Counted from the first letter of the stretch, positions 1 to 7,701 are shown. The stretch: DNA of 32,689 nucleotides from Spirosoma fluviale (GCA_945906795.1 CAMDRO010000024.1:1-32689); one strand, 5' to 3'. Numbers and translations are program-made. The notes: generated by a model not told the origin, from the letters alone.

Positions 1-164
1 TCTGATGTTTTTTCCTTGCCTTCTGGCCCCAACTCCTCATTAACAACTTCGTATCCTTGTTGCAAGCAATTATTACATATATGTCCCTCAATTCCCGACA
101 AAAGCATGCCCACTTCGTTTTTTGAACGACCACAAAAAGAACAATTTATTTTTTTAGTTGCCAT
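1..164 (-). CDS. clpX: ClpX, ATP-dependent Clp protease ATP-binding subunit (N-terminal fragment)
   Basis: Only the first 54 or so codons are present; the gene runs off the left edge. The translation starts MATKKINCSFCGRSK and shows the ClpX zinc-binding domain: CSFC (Cys-x2-Cys) followed 23 residues later by CNNC in GHICNNCLQQG. This treble-clef zinc finger dimerises ClpX and binds adaptors and substrates. The AAA+ unfoldase module that feeds proteins into ClpP lies outside the window. The ATG is 4 nt after the clpP stop codon, so the two are almost certainly co-transcribed and translationally coupled. The zinc-finger pattern and the clpP neighbour make the call firm despite truncation. Confidence 0.95.
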   Translation of the reverse strand, partial: MATKKINCSFCGRSKNEVGMLLSGIEGHICNNCLQQGYEVVNEELGPEGKEKTS

Positions 165-168
165 GTAA

Positions 169-876
169 TTAGACCGTCCGAATTAAAATTTCATCAATTA
201 AACCGTAAGCCTTAGCTTCTTCGGATTTCATCCAATAATCACGATCAGAATCTTTTTCAATTTCCTCAAATGGTTTACCTGAATGTTTAGCCAAAATTTG
301 ATACAATTCTTGACGTATTTTGACAATTTCTCTTGCCGTAATTTCAATATCACGCGACTGACCTTGAGCTCCACCGGATGGTTGGTGAATCATTATCCGC
401 GCATGTTCTAAAGCGGAACGCTTTCCTGCAGCACCCCCTGCTAACAAAACAGCACCCATAGAAGCTGCCAAAGAAGTACAAACGGTACAAACATCTGGGC
501 GTATATAATTCATGGTATCATATATGCCTAAACCCGCATAAACAGACCCCCCTGGGCTATTGATATACATCACGATATCCTTTTTGGCATCCGTAGATTC
601 CATAAAAAGCAATTGGGCTACAATGATATTGGCCATATAATCATCGACAGGTACGCCCATAAATATAATGCGATCCATGATTAAGCGAGAGAATACATCG
701 ATTTGAGCAAACCTCATCGGACGCTCTTCAATAATGTATTGGGTCATGTCATCAATTTGATGAATAGGCCGATCTACGATATTATTCATGTACTGATCAA
801 CCGCTAAGCCATTTAAACCTTTATGATGTACGGCATACTTACGAAACTCTTCTCCAGATAAATCCTTAGGAATCAT
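169..876 (-). CDS. clpP: ClpP, ATP-dependent Clp protease proteolytic subunit
   Basis: Serine peptidase of the Clp protease (family S14), 235 aa, which degrades proteins unfolded by ClpX. The catalytic triad is visible: Ser139 in [11 protein letters not shown], His164 in IMIHQPSGG and Asp213 in DRDYW. The Ser-to-His and His-to-Asp spacings match the classical enzyme. The [11 protein letters not shown] strand and the C-terminal hydrophobic groove residues are intact. An N-terminal extension of roughly 40 residues before the conserved core could be a propeptide or a Bacteroidota-specific addition. The gene precedes clpX by 4 nt and follows tig, but a terminator between tig and clpP plus a near-consensus -7 element just upstream suggest it can be transcribed on its own. 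Confidence 0.97.
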   Translation of the reverse strand: MIPKDLSGEEFRKYAVHHKGLNGLAVDQYMNNIVDRPIHQIDDMTQYIIEERPMRFAQIDVFSRLIMDRIIFMGVPVDDYMANIIVAQLLFMESTDAKKDIVMYINSPGGSVYAGLGIYDTMNYIRPDVCTVCTSLAASMGAVLLAGGAAGKRSALEHARIMIHQPSGGAQGQSRDIEITAREIVKIRQELYQILAKHSGKPFEEIEKDSDRDYWMKSEEAKAYGLIDEILIRTV

Positions 877-895
877 GATATTTTTATTTAAGATT

Positions 896-903
896 CAAAT
901 TTA
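896..903 (-). promoter_or_regulatory. Predicted Bacteroidota -7 element for clpPX
   Basis: On the minus strand this reads TAAATTTG, a perfect match to the Bacteroidota -7 consensus TAnnTTTG, 19 nt upstream of the clpP ATG. No convincing -33 TTTG is seen at the usual 19-21 nt spacing, so the call rests on one half-site and its position. Confidence 0.4.
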
Positions 904-966
904 ATGTTTTTCAATTTATAAAACGGTATATATACTAAACCGAAAAATAAATAGCTTTGTTCACAG

Positions 967-990
967 AAAACCCCGCAAAAACGGGGCTTC
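967..990 (-). terminator. Rho-independent terminator of tig
   Basis: On the minus strand the hairpin has an 8-bp stem (AAGCCCCG with CGGGGTTTT, one G-U pair) around a TTTTTG loop. It lies 21 nt after the tig stop codon and is preceded by a T-rich run and followed by TTTTCTG. It separates tig from clpP-clpX. Confidence 0.75.
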
Positions 991-1011
991 TAAAAAAAAA
1001 TCTTTTTATAC

Positions 1012-2352
1012 TTACAGTGCGGCAGCTATTGCTTTGAATTTATCCACATCTATTTTATTCGTTTTGAAAGAAATATTTTCTACAATGGCATTGGACACCT
1101 TATCCGCAAATGCTTGATTGTATAGGTTCATGAAATTGTCCGACTTAGACTTATCACTTAAATATCCCATCGCAATTTTTTCAATCATTTCTTCGATGCC
1201 TGGCTGATCTGACGACAAATAACCACCAAATTGCTGACGCACCATATCTTTGGCTTTTTCTACCACCTCCGCATATTCTACTTTGACTTCAAATTTATCC
1301 GCTACGTTATTCTTAATTAAATTCCAACGAATATCCTTTTTCACATTGTCAAAATCTTTCTCTATATCATCAGCATTAAACTTTCCTTCATTGATACGAA
1401 TAAGCCAAGTCTTTAAAAAAGCATCAGGTAGGTCAATTTTGATTTGATCCAATAAAGCTTTCTCAGCATCTATTTTCAACAAATAATTAGCTTCCCTCTT
1501 ATAATTTTCGTCTACAATTTTAACCAATTCTTCTTTAAAGGTTTTTTCATCTGTGGCTTTCCCCGCACCCAAAACTTTATCAAAAAATTCCACATTTAAC
1601 TCGGATGGTATTTGGCGAGTAATATCCTCCACCACATAAGTCACTTCTCCTTTTAGATCAGAAACCTCATCTTCCTTCTTGCCCGTTGCCAATGCCAATG
1701 ATTTATTATCCACAAACACCTGATCGATGTCAAATTTCAATGTATCCTCTTTTTTGGCACCCAAAAATATTTTCTTAGACTTATCCTTTATAGCATGCAA
1801 TGGAATGGCAGACTTCTCAACCCAATCGCCTTGGGTAAATGTTCCAAAAACTAAATCACGATCTTCCACCGTATCGGGATGCGTTTGCTCACCAAATTGC
1901 TTTTTTAGGTTTTCAATGGTCTCTTCAATTTCCTTTTTCTCAGCTTTGATTTCGTATGAGGTAAGTGATTTGATTTTAGTTAGGTCAACAGTGAAATCAC
2001 CATGGAATCCCAAATCATAATGAAAAGTAAATTCCGTATCTTTTTCCCAGTCGATAGAATCCGTTTCCTCTATGGCAGGAAGGGGTTCGCCGACTAAATT
2101 TAATTTATTTTCTTTGATATAATCACTTACCGTATGACCCAATAAATGATTGATTTCCTCGACAAGAACCGATTGCCCATATAATTTTTTGACTAAAGCA
2201 GTCGGAACCATCCCTGGACGAAATCCCTTAATGTTCGCCTTCTTGCGATAATCCTTTAATTTGGCGTCTACTTTCTCTTGATAATCGGCCTCGGATACAA
2301 CAACTGACAAACGACCTTGTAAATCATTTGCGTGGTTGAGTGAAATATTCAT
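1012..2352 (-). CDS. tig: Trigger factor, ribosome-associated chaperone
   Basis: 446 aa. The N-terminal ribosome-binding domain (about residues 1-110) carries the signature loop GFRPGMVP at 43-50, equivalent to the GFRxGKxP loop that contacts ribosomal protein uL23. The middle segment (about 150-250) corresponds to the FKBP-like PPIase domain but is divergent, which is usual for Bacteroidota trigger factors and may mean little isomerase activity. The C-terminal helical arms (about 260-440) are rich in Lys, Glu and Asp. It binds nascent chains at the ribosome exit tunnel. Its position upstream of clpP-clpX is the common bacterial order. It ends in its own terminator. Confidence 0.93.
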   Translation of the reverse strand: MNISLNHANDLQGRLSVVVSEADYQEKVDAKLKDYRKKANIKGFRPGMVPTALVKKLYGQSVLVEEINHLLGHTVSDYIKENKLNLVGEPLPAIEETDSIDWEKDTEFTFHYDLGFHGDFTVDLTKIKSLTSYEIKAEKKEIEETIENLKKQFGEQTHPDTVEDRDLVFGTFTQGDWVEKSAIPLHAIKDKSKKIFLGAKKEDTLKFDIDQVFVDNKSLALATGKKEDEVSDLKGEVTYVVEDITRQIPSELNVEFFDKVLGAGKATDEKTFKEELVKIVDENYKREANYLLKIDAEKALLDQIKIDLPDAFLKTWLIRINEGKFNADDIEKDFDNVKKDIRWNLIKNNVADKFEVKVEYAEVVEKAKDMVRQQFGGYLSSDQPGIEEMIEKIAMGYLSDKSKSDNFMNLYNQAFADKVSNAIVENISFKTNKIDVDKFKAIAAAL

Positions 2353-2376
2353 ATGATTATAATTTAAATTTTGAGT

Positions 2377-2413
2377 AAAAAAGCCCCCAAAACCTTAAGA
2401 GTGTTGAGGGCTT
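2377..2413 (-). terminator. Rho-independent terminator after tRNA-Leu
   Basis: Immediately after the encoded CCA of the tRNA, the minus strand reads a 6-bp AAGCCC/GGGCTT stem that continues with interrupted TCAA/TTGG pairing and is followed by six Ts. It also lies in the tig leader, 25 nt before the tig ATG, so it should insulate tig from tRNA transcription. Confidence 0.72.
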
Positions 2414-2418
2414 GCCAT

Positions 2419-2503
2419 TGGTACGGGCGAAGGGACTCGAACCCCCATGCCTCGCGGCGCCAGATCCTAAGTCTGGTATGTCTACCAATTCCACCACGCC
2501 CGC
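2419..2503 (-). tRNA. tRNA-Leu (anticodon TAG)
   Basis: An 85-nt class II tRNA on the minus strand. The acceptor stem GCGGGCG pairs with CGCCCGT (G-U at position 1:72). The D-loop contains TTGGTAGA, and the anticodon stem CCAGA/TCTGG encloses the loop CTTAGGA, giving anticodon TAG (reads CUN leucine codons). The long variable arm is typical of tRNA-Leu and the T-arm is GGGGGTTCGAGTCCC-like. The 3' CCA is encoded in the DNA (plus-strand tgg at 2419-2421). Confidence 0.97.
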
Positions 2504-2516
2504 GTAATTTGGAGTG

Positions 2517-2548
2517 CAAAGGTAATTAGCAAAAATAACTATTCCAAA
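2517..2548 (-). promoter_or_regulatory. Bacteroidota-type promoter of tRNA-Leu
   Basis: On the minus strand, a -33 TTTG (2545-2548) is followed by exactly 20 nt and then TACCTTTG (2517-2524), a perfect -7 TAnnTTTG element. Transcription would start near 2510, a few nucleotides before the mature tRNA 5' end. This is the cleanest promoter in the window and supports the Bacteroidota assignment. Confidence 0.85.
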
Positions 2549-2585
2549 ATGATTGTTATATTTATGAATAAAGAAAAATCTGAAT

Positions 2586-2593
2586 TAAATTTG
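2586..2593 (+). promoter_or_regulatory. Predicted -7 element for the small ORF and SSS symporter
   Basis: TAAATTTG is a perfect TAnnTTTG match, 20 nt before the ATG of the 36-codon ORF at 2614. No clear -33 TTTG at standard spacing. Its location implies that the transcript carrying the symporter also carries the small ORF. Confidence 0.45.
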
Positions 2594-2613
2594 ATAAACA
2601 AAACCACTCCAAA

Positions 2614-2724
2614 ATGGAATCTGAAGAAATAAATCCTCGTTGGGGGAAATGGTATATTGGCCTAATTGCATTTCTAATTTCGGTGATTATTTTTTTCATG
2701 ATCCTTTCCAATCAATTTCAATAA
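2614..2724 (+). CDS. Small single-helix membrane protein (36 aa), candidate partner of the SSS symporter
   Basis: An ATG-initiated 36-codon ORF with no recognised family. It has a short charged and polar N-terminus (MESEEINPRWGKW) and then a run of about 20 hydrophobic residues (YIGLIAFLISVIIFFMIL) ending in a polar SNQFQ tail, a typical one-pass membrane peptide. Its TAA stop is 3 nt before the ATG of the SSS symporter at 2728, so translation is probably coupled. A perfect -7 element lies 20 nt upstream. Size and placement recall accessory subunits such as KdpF or CydX and the small proteins paired with some SSS transporters, but there is no sequence identity I can point to. It could instead be a leader peptide. 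Function is inferred from context only. Confidence 0.6.
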   Translation: MESEEINPRWGKWYIGLIAFLISVIIFFMILSNQFQ

Positions 2725-2727
2725 AAT

Positions 2728-4422
2728 ATGGAATATCTAGATTGGATTGTTTTGATTTTAACGATTGGCGGAATTGTCGCTTATGGGAGTTGGCAAGGAA
2801 AACAAGCCAAAAAATCGTTAAAAGGATTTTTATTGGCCGACCGAGAATTACCCTGGTACCATATATTGTTATCGGTGATGGCCACGCAGGCTTCAGCAAT
2901 TACCTTCCTATCTGCACCGGGCCAAGCCTATACCGATGGCATGCGGTTTGTCCAATTTTATTTGGGCCTTCCAATCGCCATGATTGTTTTATCTGTTACC
3001 TTCATTCCTCATTATTATAAATTAAAGGTTTATACCGCATATCAATTTTTAGAAAAAAGATTTGATTCAAAAACACGAATCCTAACGAGTTTATTGTTTT
3101 TAATCCCTCGGGCTTTGTCGACGGGAGTAACGATCGCCGCCCCATCTATTATTTTATCGACTTTATTGGGCTGGGACTTAAGTTGGACAAATGCCGTTAC
3201 GGCGGCCATCGTGACTACTTATTGCATTCTAGGCGGATCTAAGGCTATTTCCTATACGCAAATGTTGCAAATGTCAGTTGTTTTAGCGGGTATGGTCATG
3301 GCGGGAGTCCTGATCATTTACAAACTACCGGAGGAGATTGGCTTAAAAGAATCCCTGCATATCGCAGGAAAAATGGGTAAGATTAATTTGATTGATTGGA
3401 AGTTCGATTTAAATAATCGCTACAATATTTGGTCTGGAATTATTGGGGGTTTCTTTTTGCAATTGTCTTATTTTGGAACGGATCAGAGCCAAGTAGGTCG
3501 ATACTTGACGGGGCAATCGGCCTCTGAAAGTAAAAAAGGATTACTGTTAAACGGGTTTTTGAAAATTCCGATGCAGTTTTTCATCTTATTGGTAGGCATT
3601 TTAGTTTTCGTGTTTTACCAGTTCAATGAACCACCGATGTTCTTCAACAAGAACTCTGAAGCAAAATGGGTCGCAACGAAAGGGCATGAAAAATTTGAGG
3701 TTGAAAAATCAGCTATTTTTCAGGCTAAAAAAGACTTAGATATCCAATTAGTTCATTCGTTAGAGAACCCAGTCGAAACCTCAAAAATCAAAAATGAATT
3801 ACAAAAATTACAAGCGAGGCAAGATGAGGTCAGAAAAGAAGCGGTGGCTTATATCAATAAAGATGAACAAAAAATAGAGCCTCAGGACACTAATTATATC
3901 TTTTTGCGGTTTATCATAGACCAATTACCTATCGGGATTGTCGGGTTTCTAATCGCCATGATTTTGTTGGCCTCCATGGGATCGATGGCCTCGGCATTTG
4001 GTTCATTGACCTCCACCAGCATGGTGGATATTTACCAAAGATTTTTAAATAAAAATTCGACCAATAAACACTATTGGATTGTATCGAAACTAATTACGTT
4101 AGGCTGGGGGGTTTTATGTCTCATTGTAGCTCAATTTGCGGTCAATATGGGAAGCTTGATCGAGGTGGTCAACATCTTAGGCTCGTGGTTTTATGGGACG
4201 ATTTTAGGCATTTTTCTTTGTGCATTTTACTTGCCAAAAACAAAAGGAACACATGTGTTTTGGGCTGCTCTGTTGGCCGAAGCATTCGTGATTTACGCTT
4301 GGAAAGTAGATTTAATGGCCTTTTTGTGGTTAAATGTCTTGGGGTGCTTATTGGTCATGATTTTTGCTCTACTGTTTTATTTTTTCAGCAAAATGTTAGC
4401 GCCTAATTCAACACCGAAATAG
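2728..4422 (+). CDS. Sodium:solute symporter (SSS / SLC5 family)
   Basis: 564 aa integral membrane protein with many hydrophobic segments. The N-terminal LADRELPWYHILLSVMATQASAITFLSAPG and the SYFGTDQSQVGRYLTG motif near residue 250 are characteristic of the SSS family, which couples Na+ entry to uptake of sugars, sialic acid or similar solutes. The substrate cannot be read from sequence. A soluble, highly charged insertion at about residues 302-388, rich in K, E and Q with heptad-like spacing, separates two membrane segments and looks like a coiled coil. The likely partner small ORF ends 3 nt upstream. The 3' end overlaps the convergent cyclophilin gene by 20 nt. Confidence 0.92.
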   Translation: MEYLDWIVLILTIGGIVAYGSWQGKQAKKSLKGFLLADRELPWYHILLSVMATQASAITFLSAPGQAYTDGMRFVQFYLGLPIAMIVLSVTFIPHYYKLKVYTAYQFLEKRFDSKTRILTSLLFLIPRALSTGVTIAAPSIILSTLLGWDLSWTNAVTAAIVTTYCILGGSKAISYTQMLQMSVVLAGMVMAGVLIIYKLPEEIGLKESLHIAGKMGKINLIDWKFDLNNRYNIWSGIIGGFFLQLSYFGTDQSQVGRYLTGQSASESKKGLLLNGFLKIPMQFFILLVGILVFVFYQFNEPPMFFNKNSEAKWVATKGHEKFEVEKSAIFQAKKDLDIQLVHSLENPVETSKIKNELQKLQARQDEVRKEAVAYINKDEQKIEPQDTNYIFLRFIIDQLPIGIVGFLIAMILLASMGSMASAFGSLTSTSMVDIYQRFLNKNSTNKHYWIVSKLITLGWGVLCLIVAQFAVNMGSLIEVVNILGSWFYGTILGIFLCAFYLPKTKGTHVFWAALLAEAFVIYAWKVDLMAFLWLNVLGCLLVMIFALLFYFFSKMLAPNSTPK

Positions 4423-4984
4423 AAAATTTTACGGGCACTACAGGCTTTTCATCGTAGGACTTTTCAGCTTTAATGGAATCCACCACAGCCAACCCTTTGG
4501 TTACCTTCCCAAAAACGACATAATTTTTATAGAAGGGTGCTGCCTGTTCAGAATCGGTTACGATAAAAAATTCGGTAGGCGAGGACGCCTTTTCTGGATT
4601 GCCTTCATCATATCGCGCCATCGCAATACTTCCTCTTACTGGCTTTAGCCCATCGATATATTCAGCGGGTACTAAATAACCTAATCGATCCATGAATTCA
4701 CCACCTCCTTGAATGCCTGAATCATCAATATTTCGGTAAAAATGTCGCTCGTCAAAATACCCCATTTTAGCCAATCGGATAAAATTAATGCGATGCAAAG
4801 GAGTTCTTTTATCTAATTCAATTTCAAAATCTCCCAAATGAGTGGTGAATAGGACTTTCGACTCCTTATTTTCCGCAGCTGCTCGATTTAATTGATCCGC
4901 TACATGAGCTGGATTTAATTTCCAATCTGGCTTACAACTGCCCAATAGGCTAATCAATAGCATCAAACCTAAACACCGATTCAT
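4403..4984 (-). CDS. Cyclophilin-type peptidyl-prolyl isomerase, lipoprotein
   Basis: 193 aa. The N-terminus is a lipoprotein signal with lipobox LGSC (Cys17 would be lipidated), placing the enzyme in the periplasm, membrane anchored. The cyclophilin fold follows: VLFTTHLGDFEIELDKRTPLHRINFIRLAKMGYFDERHFYR, then GSIAMARYDEGNPEKASSPTEFFI and YVVFGKVTKGLAVVDSI, equivalent to the family's F-H-R, G-x-x-S-M-A and VFGxV motifs. The usual Gln of the active-site QGG is kept (SGIQGGGEF). It would catalyse cis-trans proline isomerisation on exported proteins. It stands alone, with a -7 element upstream and its 3' end overlapping the symporter gene. Confidence 0.92.
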   Translation of the reverse strand: MNRCLGLMLLISLLGSCKPDWKLNPAHVADQLNRAAAENKESKVLFTTHLGDFEIELDKRTPLHRINFIRLAKMGYFDERHFYRNIDDSGIQGGGEFMDRLGYLVPAEYIDGLKPVRGSIAMARYDEGNPEKASSPTEFFIVTDSEQAAPFYKNYVVFGKVTKGLAVVDSIKAEKSYDEKPVVPVKFSISVLN

Positions 4985-5006
4985 CCTTTTAGATTTAAAA
5001 TATGGA

Positions 5007-5014
5007 CAAAATTA
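5007..5014 (-). promoter_or_regulatory. Predicted -7 element of the cyclophilin gene
   Basis: The minus strand reads TAATTTTG, matching TAnnTTTG, 22 nt upstream of the ATG at 4984. No -33 match at normal spacing. It sits right beside the MFS terminator hairpin at 5019-5046. Confidence 0.4.
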
Positions 5015-5018
5015 AAAT

Positions 5019-5046
5019 AAGAAAGGGAACCGAAGTTCCCTTTCTT
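5019..5046 (-). terminator. Rho-independent terminator of the MFS transporter gene
   Basis: A perfect 12-bp stem (AAGAAAGGGAAC with GTTCCCTTTCTT) closed by a TTCG tetraloop on the minus strand, followed by TATTTTAATTTT. It starts 19 nt after the MFS stop codon. This is one of the strongest hairpins in the window. Confidence 0.88.
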
Positions 5047-5065
5047 GAAATATTAAAAATTCCTT

Positions 5066-6274
5066 TTATGCATGATTTACTTTCTTTCCTAAGAAATATA
5101 AACCAATAAATGCAACAATCAGGATGGCTGGGAAAATCAACATATTAGACAAGGTTGCTTGGCCAGCAGCTAAATCAGCTGCATCACCTACTAAACCACT
5201 ACCTAAAGCAGATGTTTTGTTTTGATCAATCCAACCCCCGATGATCGGCTGGAACATGGAAGAAGAAAACATACCAATACCTCCTAAAATAGAAAGTCCT
5301 AATGCACCTGTTTGAGGTAAATTCTCACCTATATAACCCAGCATATTAGGCCAGAAATAACAAATTCCTAAAGCATAAAATACAGCAGCTACATACAGCA
5401 TTGAACCGTCCATGGTGCTCATCATGTAAATACCAATCACACCAAATACGGCTGAACCTAATAGAACACCTACCGTATTCAATTGCTTAATAAGTGGTCC
5501 GGCAAAATAACGACCAACAGCCATCAAACCTGTAACTAAAGCTAAAATCAGCATAGGACTAGCACCTGCCTTGGCTAAAATAGGGCCAACCCATTGCTGA
5601 GGACCAAATTCAGAAATTGCAGTTAAAGCCATACATGCAGCCATAAATAAATATAATGGATTCAACATGGCCTTAAAGTTATCCAAAGTGCTATTTTCTA
5701 CGATCCGTGGTTTAGGGAAAGTTTGACCAAAAAATAAATAGGCATAAACAACGGTAGGGATTATAATGACCCACACTTGTGATTGCCAAGCCATTCCTGA
5801 ATCCGTCATGAATTTAGAAATCAAAGATCCAATGACAATTCCACCTGGGAACCACATGTGGAACCGATTTAATTTACTATTGAAATCTAAACCAGAATAA
5901 GAATCTGCAATCATAGGATTACAAGCCGCCTCTGTACATCCATTTCCTAATCCGATCAACAAAGTAGAAATCAATAAGGTACTGTAATCTACTGCGTAAA
6001 TGGTCATCAAAATACCTACCGCATGAGCGATCAAAGCAATTTGCATGATCAATTTTGGACCAATGGCCGAATAGAAAACACCCCCTAAAATCATAGAAAT
6101 TGGGAAACCTAAGAACCACATTTGATTAATGTGACCTAATTGCTCATTAGATAAACTTAATTCAGTTCCTAATTGGGGTAAAATACCTGCCCGAATACTA
6201 AATGAAAAGGCAGTCGTGATAAGTGCAAAGCAACTTGCCAAGAATAGGCGGTTTGCATTAATGGGTTGACTCAT
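5066..6274 (-). CDS. MFS transporter, probably for sugars or sugar acids
   Basis: 402 aa with about 12 hydrophobic segments separated by short loops, the major facilitator layout. The first half holds LISTLLIGLGNGCTEAACNPMIADSYSG, typical of MFS carriers in Bacteroidota sugar loci. The second half has GLGILGG-type helices (TGALGLSILGGIGMFSSSMFQPIIGGWIDQ). The substrate is not readable from sequence. The gene is divergent from the Gfo/Idh/MocA-isomerase operon across a 215-bp spacer, so it probably imports the compound those enzymes handle (inference). It has its own strong terminator. Confidence 0.88.
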   Translation of the reverse strand: MSQPINANRLFLASCFALITTAFSFSIRAGILPQLGTELSLSNEQLGHINQMWFLGFPISMILGGVFYSAIGPKLIMQIALIAHAVGILMTIYAVDYSTLLISTLLIGLGNGCTEAACNPMIADSYSGLDFNSKLNRFHMWFPGGIVIGSLISKFMTDSGMAWQSQVWVIIIPTVVYAYLFFGQTFPKPRIVENSTLDNFKAMLNPLYLFMAACMALTAISEFGPQQWVGPILAKAGASPMLILALVTGLMAVGRYFAGPLIKQLNTVGVLLGSAVFGVIGIYMMSTMDGSMLYVAAVFYALGICYFWPNMLGYIGENLPQTGALGLSILGGIGMFSSSMFQPIIGGWIDQNKTSALGSGLVGDAADLAAGQATLSNMLIFPAILIVAFIGLYFLGKKVNHA

Positions 6275-6457
6275 AGTTGTTTGGATTTAGTTAAAGGTTT
6301 AAAAAATAGGTTTTCTTTAAAAAATTAAAAATGAAATAGAAAAAATTATGTCAAAAAAACAAAAAGATTTTGATTTTTTATTAAAAAATTCTAATTTTTT
6401 TTATAAAATTCAGTAAATTCAAAGTCTAATTATGGGCAATTTGATGAAATTAAGCCC

Positions 6458-6465
6458 TATTTTTG
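6458..6465 (+). promoter_or_regulatory. Predicted -7 element of the dehydrogenase-isomerase operon
   Basis: TATTTTTG is a perfect TAnnTTTG match 24 nt before the ATG at 6490. The nearest TTTG upstream (6440-6443) leaves only 14 nt, shorter than usual, so the -33 is uncertain. The element overlaps an in-frame TTG at 6463 and argues against using that TTG as a start. The rest of the 6275-6489 spacer is very AT-rich with no other structure I can support. Confidence 0.45.
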
Positions 6466-6489
6466 TATAATTATAAATCTATTTTAATT

Positions 6490-7686
6490 ATGATACAAGG
6501 TGGTACTTCTACGCAGGCAAAAAGCCGACAAGGTAGAAAAATTAAGATGGGGATGATCGGTGGAAGTTTAGAGGCATTCATAGGTGCTGTTCACCGTCGG
6601 GGGGCTCAATTAGATGGTGAAATCGAACTCGTTTGTGGAGCCTTTAGTTCAAGCCCACAAAAATCTATAGAAACTGGAGAAGCATTGTATTTAGATCTAG
6701 CTCGCGTTTATGCAAGCTATGAGGAAATGATTTCAAAGGAAAAGCAGCTGCCTGAAGGCGAGCGTATGGATTTTGTGACCATCGTCACTCCCAATCACTT
6801 GCATTTTCCAGCGGCAAAAATGGCTTTGGAAAATGGATTTCATGTCGTTTCCGACAAACCTGCTACCTTAAACTTACCCGAAGCGAAAGAATTAAAAAAA
6901 ATAATTGATAAATCAGGATTGATTTACGCCTTAACGCACAATTATACAGCTTATCCGATGATCAAAGAGGCTAAGGCGCTCGTGGATGCAGGAGAATTAG
7001 GTGAAATCAGAAAGGTCATTGTTGAATATCCTCAAGGCTGGCTCATTGATTTAGTCGAAGCTACAGGTCAAAAACAAGCGGCTTGGAGAACAGATCCTGA
7101 GCGTTGCGGAGCGGCAGGCGCGATTGGAGACATTGGTACTCATGCTGAAAACCTTGTTGAATATATCACTGGTCTGGAAATTGACGAACTTTGCGCTGAC
7201 CTAACGATTTTTGTGGAAGGTCGAAAATTAGACGATGATGGAAATATTTTGATTCATTACAGCAACGGTGCCAGAGGTGTTTTACATTGTTCTCAAATTT
7301 GTAATGGGGAAGAAAACGATTTAAATATACGTATATACGGAAGTAAGGCGGGTCTTGTTTGGCATCAAATGGACCCTAATACGATGATTTTAAAATCAAG
7401 AGATGGGGGCAGCCGAAATATTCGTACGGCTGTAGGCCAATTAAGTGATGCAGCGAATGCGCATTGTCGACAACCCGCTGGCCATCCAGAAGGATATGTC
7501 GAAACATTTGCGAATATTTACAGAAATTTTGCTTTTGCATTGCGCGCAAGATGGGAAGGAAAACCGCAAAACCCTTTGTACGATTTCCCTGGAATAGACG
7601 AAGGAATAAAAGGAATGGCATTCATTTCTAACGTCGTTAAATCAGCACAAGACAATAAAAATAAGTGGATTAAATTTGAAATTTAA
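6490..7686 (+). CDS. Gfo/Idh/MocA family oxidoreductase (first copy)
   Basis: 398 aa from the ATG at 6490. The N-terminal Rossmann domain has an unusual dinucleotide loop, GMIGGSLEAFIG at 21-32, instead of GxGxxG. The family's EKP motif is DKP here (residues 122-124), keeping the catalytic Lys123. GDIGTH at 213-218 supplies the active-site Asp and His, and the C-terminal alpha/beta domain follows. Members oxidise or reduce sugar hydroxyls with NAD(P), and several carry out 3-keto-sugar or inositol chemistry. The protein has no signal peptide and should be cytoplasmic. It is 15 nt upstream of a second family member and belongs to a three-gene operon with a TIM-barrel isomerase. Confidence 0.9.
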   Translation: MIQGGTSTQAKSRQGRKIKMGMIGGSLEAFIGAVHRRGAQLDGEIELVCGAFSSSPQKSIETGEALYLDLARVYASYEEMISKEKQLPEGERMDFVTIVTPNHLHFPAAKMALENGFHVVSDKPATLNLPEAKELKKIIDKSGLIYALTHNYTAYPMIKEAKALVDAGELGEIRKVIVEYPQGWLIDLVEATGQKQAAWRTDPERCGAAGAIGDIGTHAENLVEYITGLEIDELCADLTIFVEGRKLDDDGNILIHYSNGARGVLHCSQICNGEENDLNIRIYGSKAGLVWHQMDPNTMILKSRDGGSRNIRTAVGQLSDAANAHCRQPAGHPEGYVETFANIYRNFAFALRARWEGKPQNPLYDFPGIDEGIKGMAFISNVVKSAQDNKNKWIKFEI

Positions 7687-7701
7687 TTAATAAAAACAAT
7701 C

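Noticed and set aside
1250-2020. Plus-strand ORFs opposite tig
   Set aside because: Low-complexity Ser/Phe-rich translations, typical antisense shadows of a Lys/Glu-rich gene.
6463-6489. TTG start for the first Gfo/Idh/MocA gene adding nine residues
   Set aside because: The TTG lies inside a perfect -7 element and the added residues (YNYKSILI) are not family-like; the ATG at 6490 is a better start.
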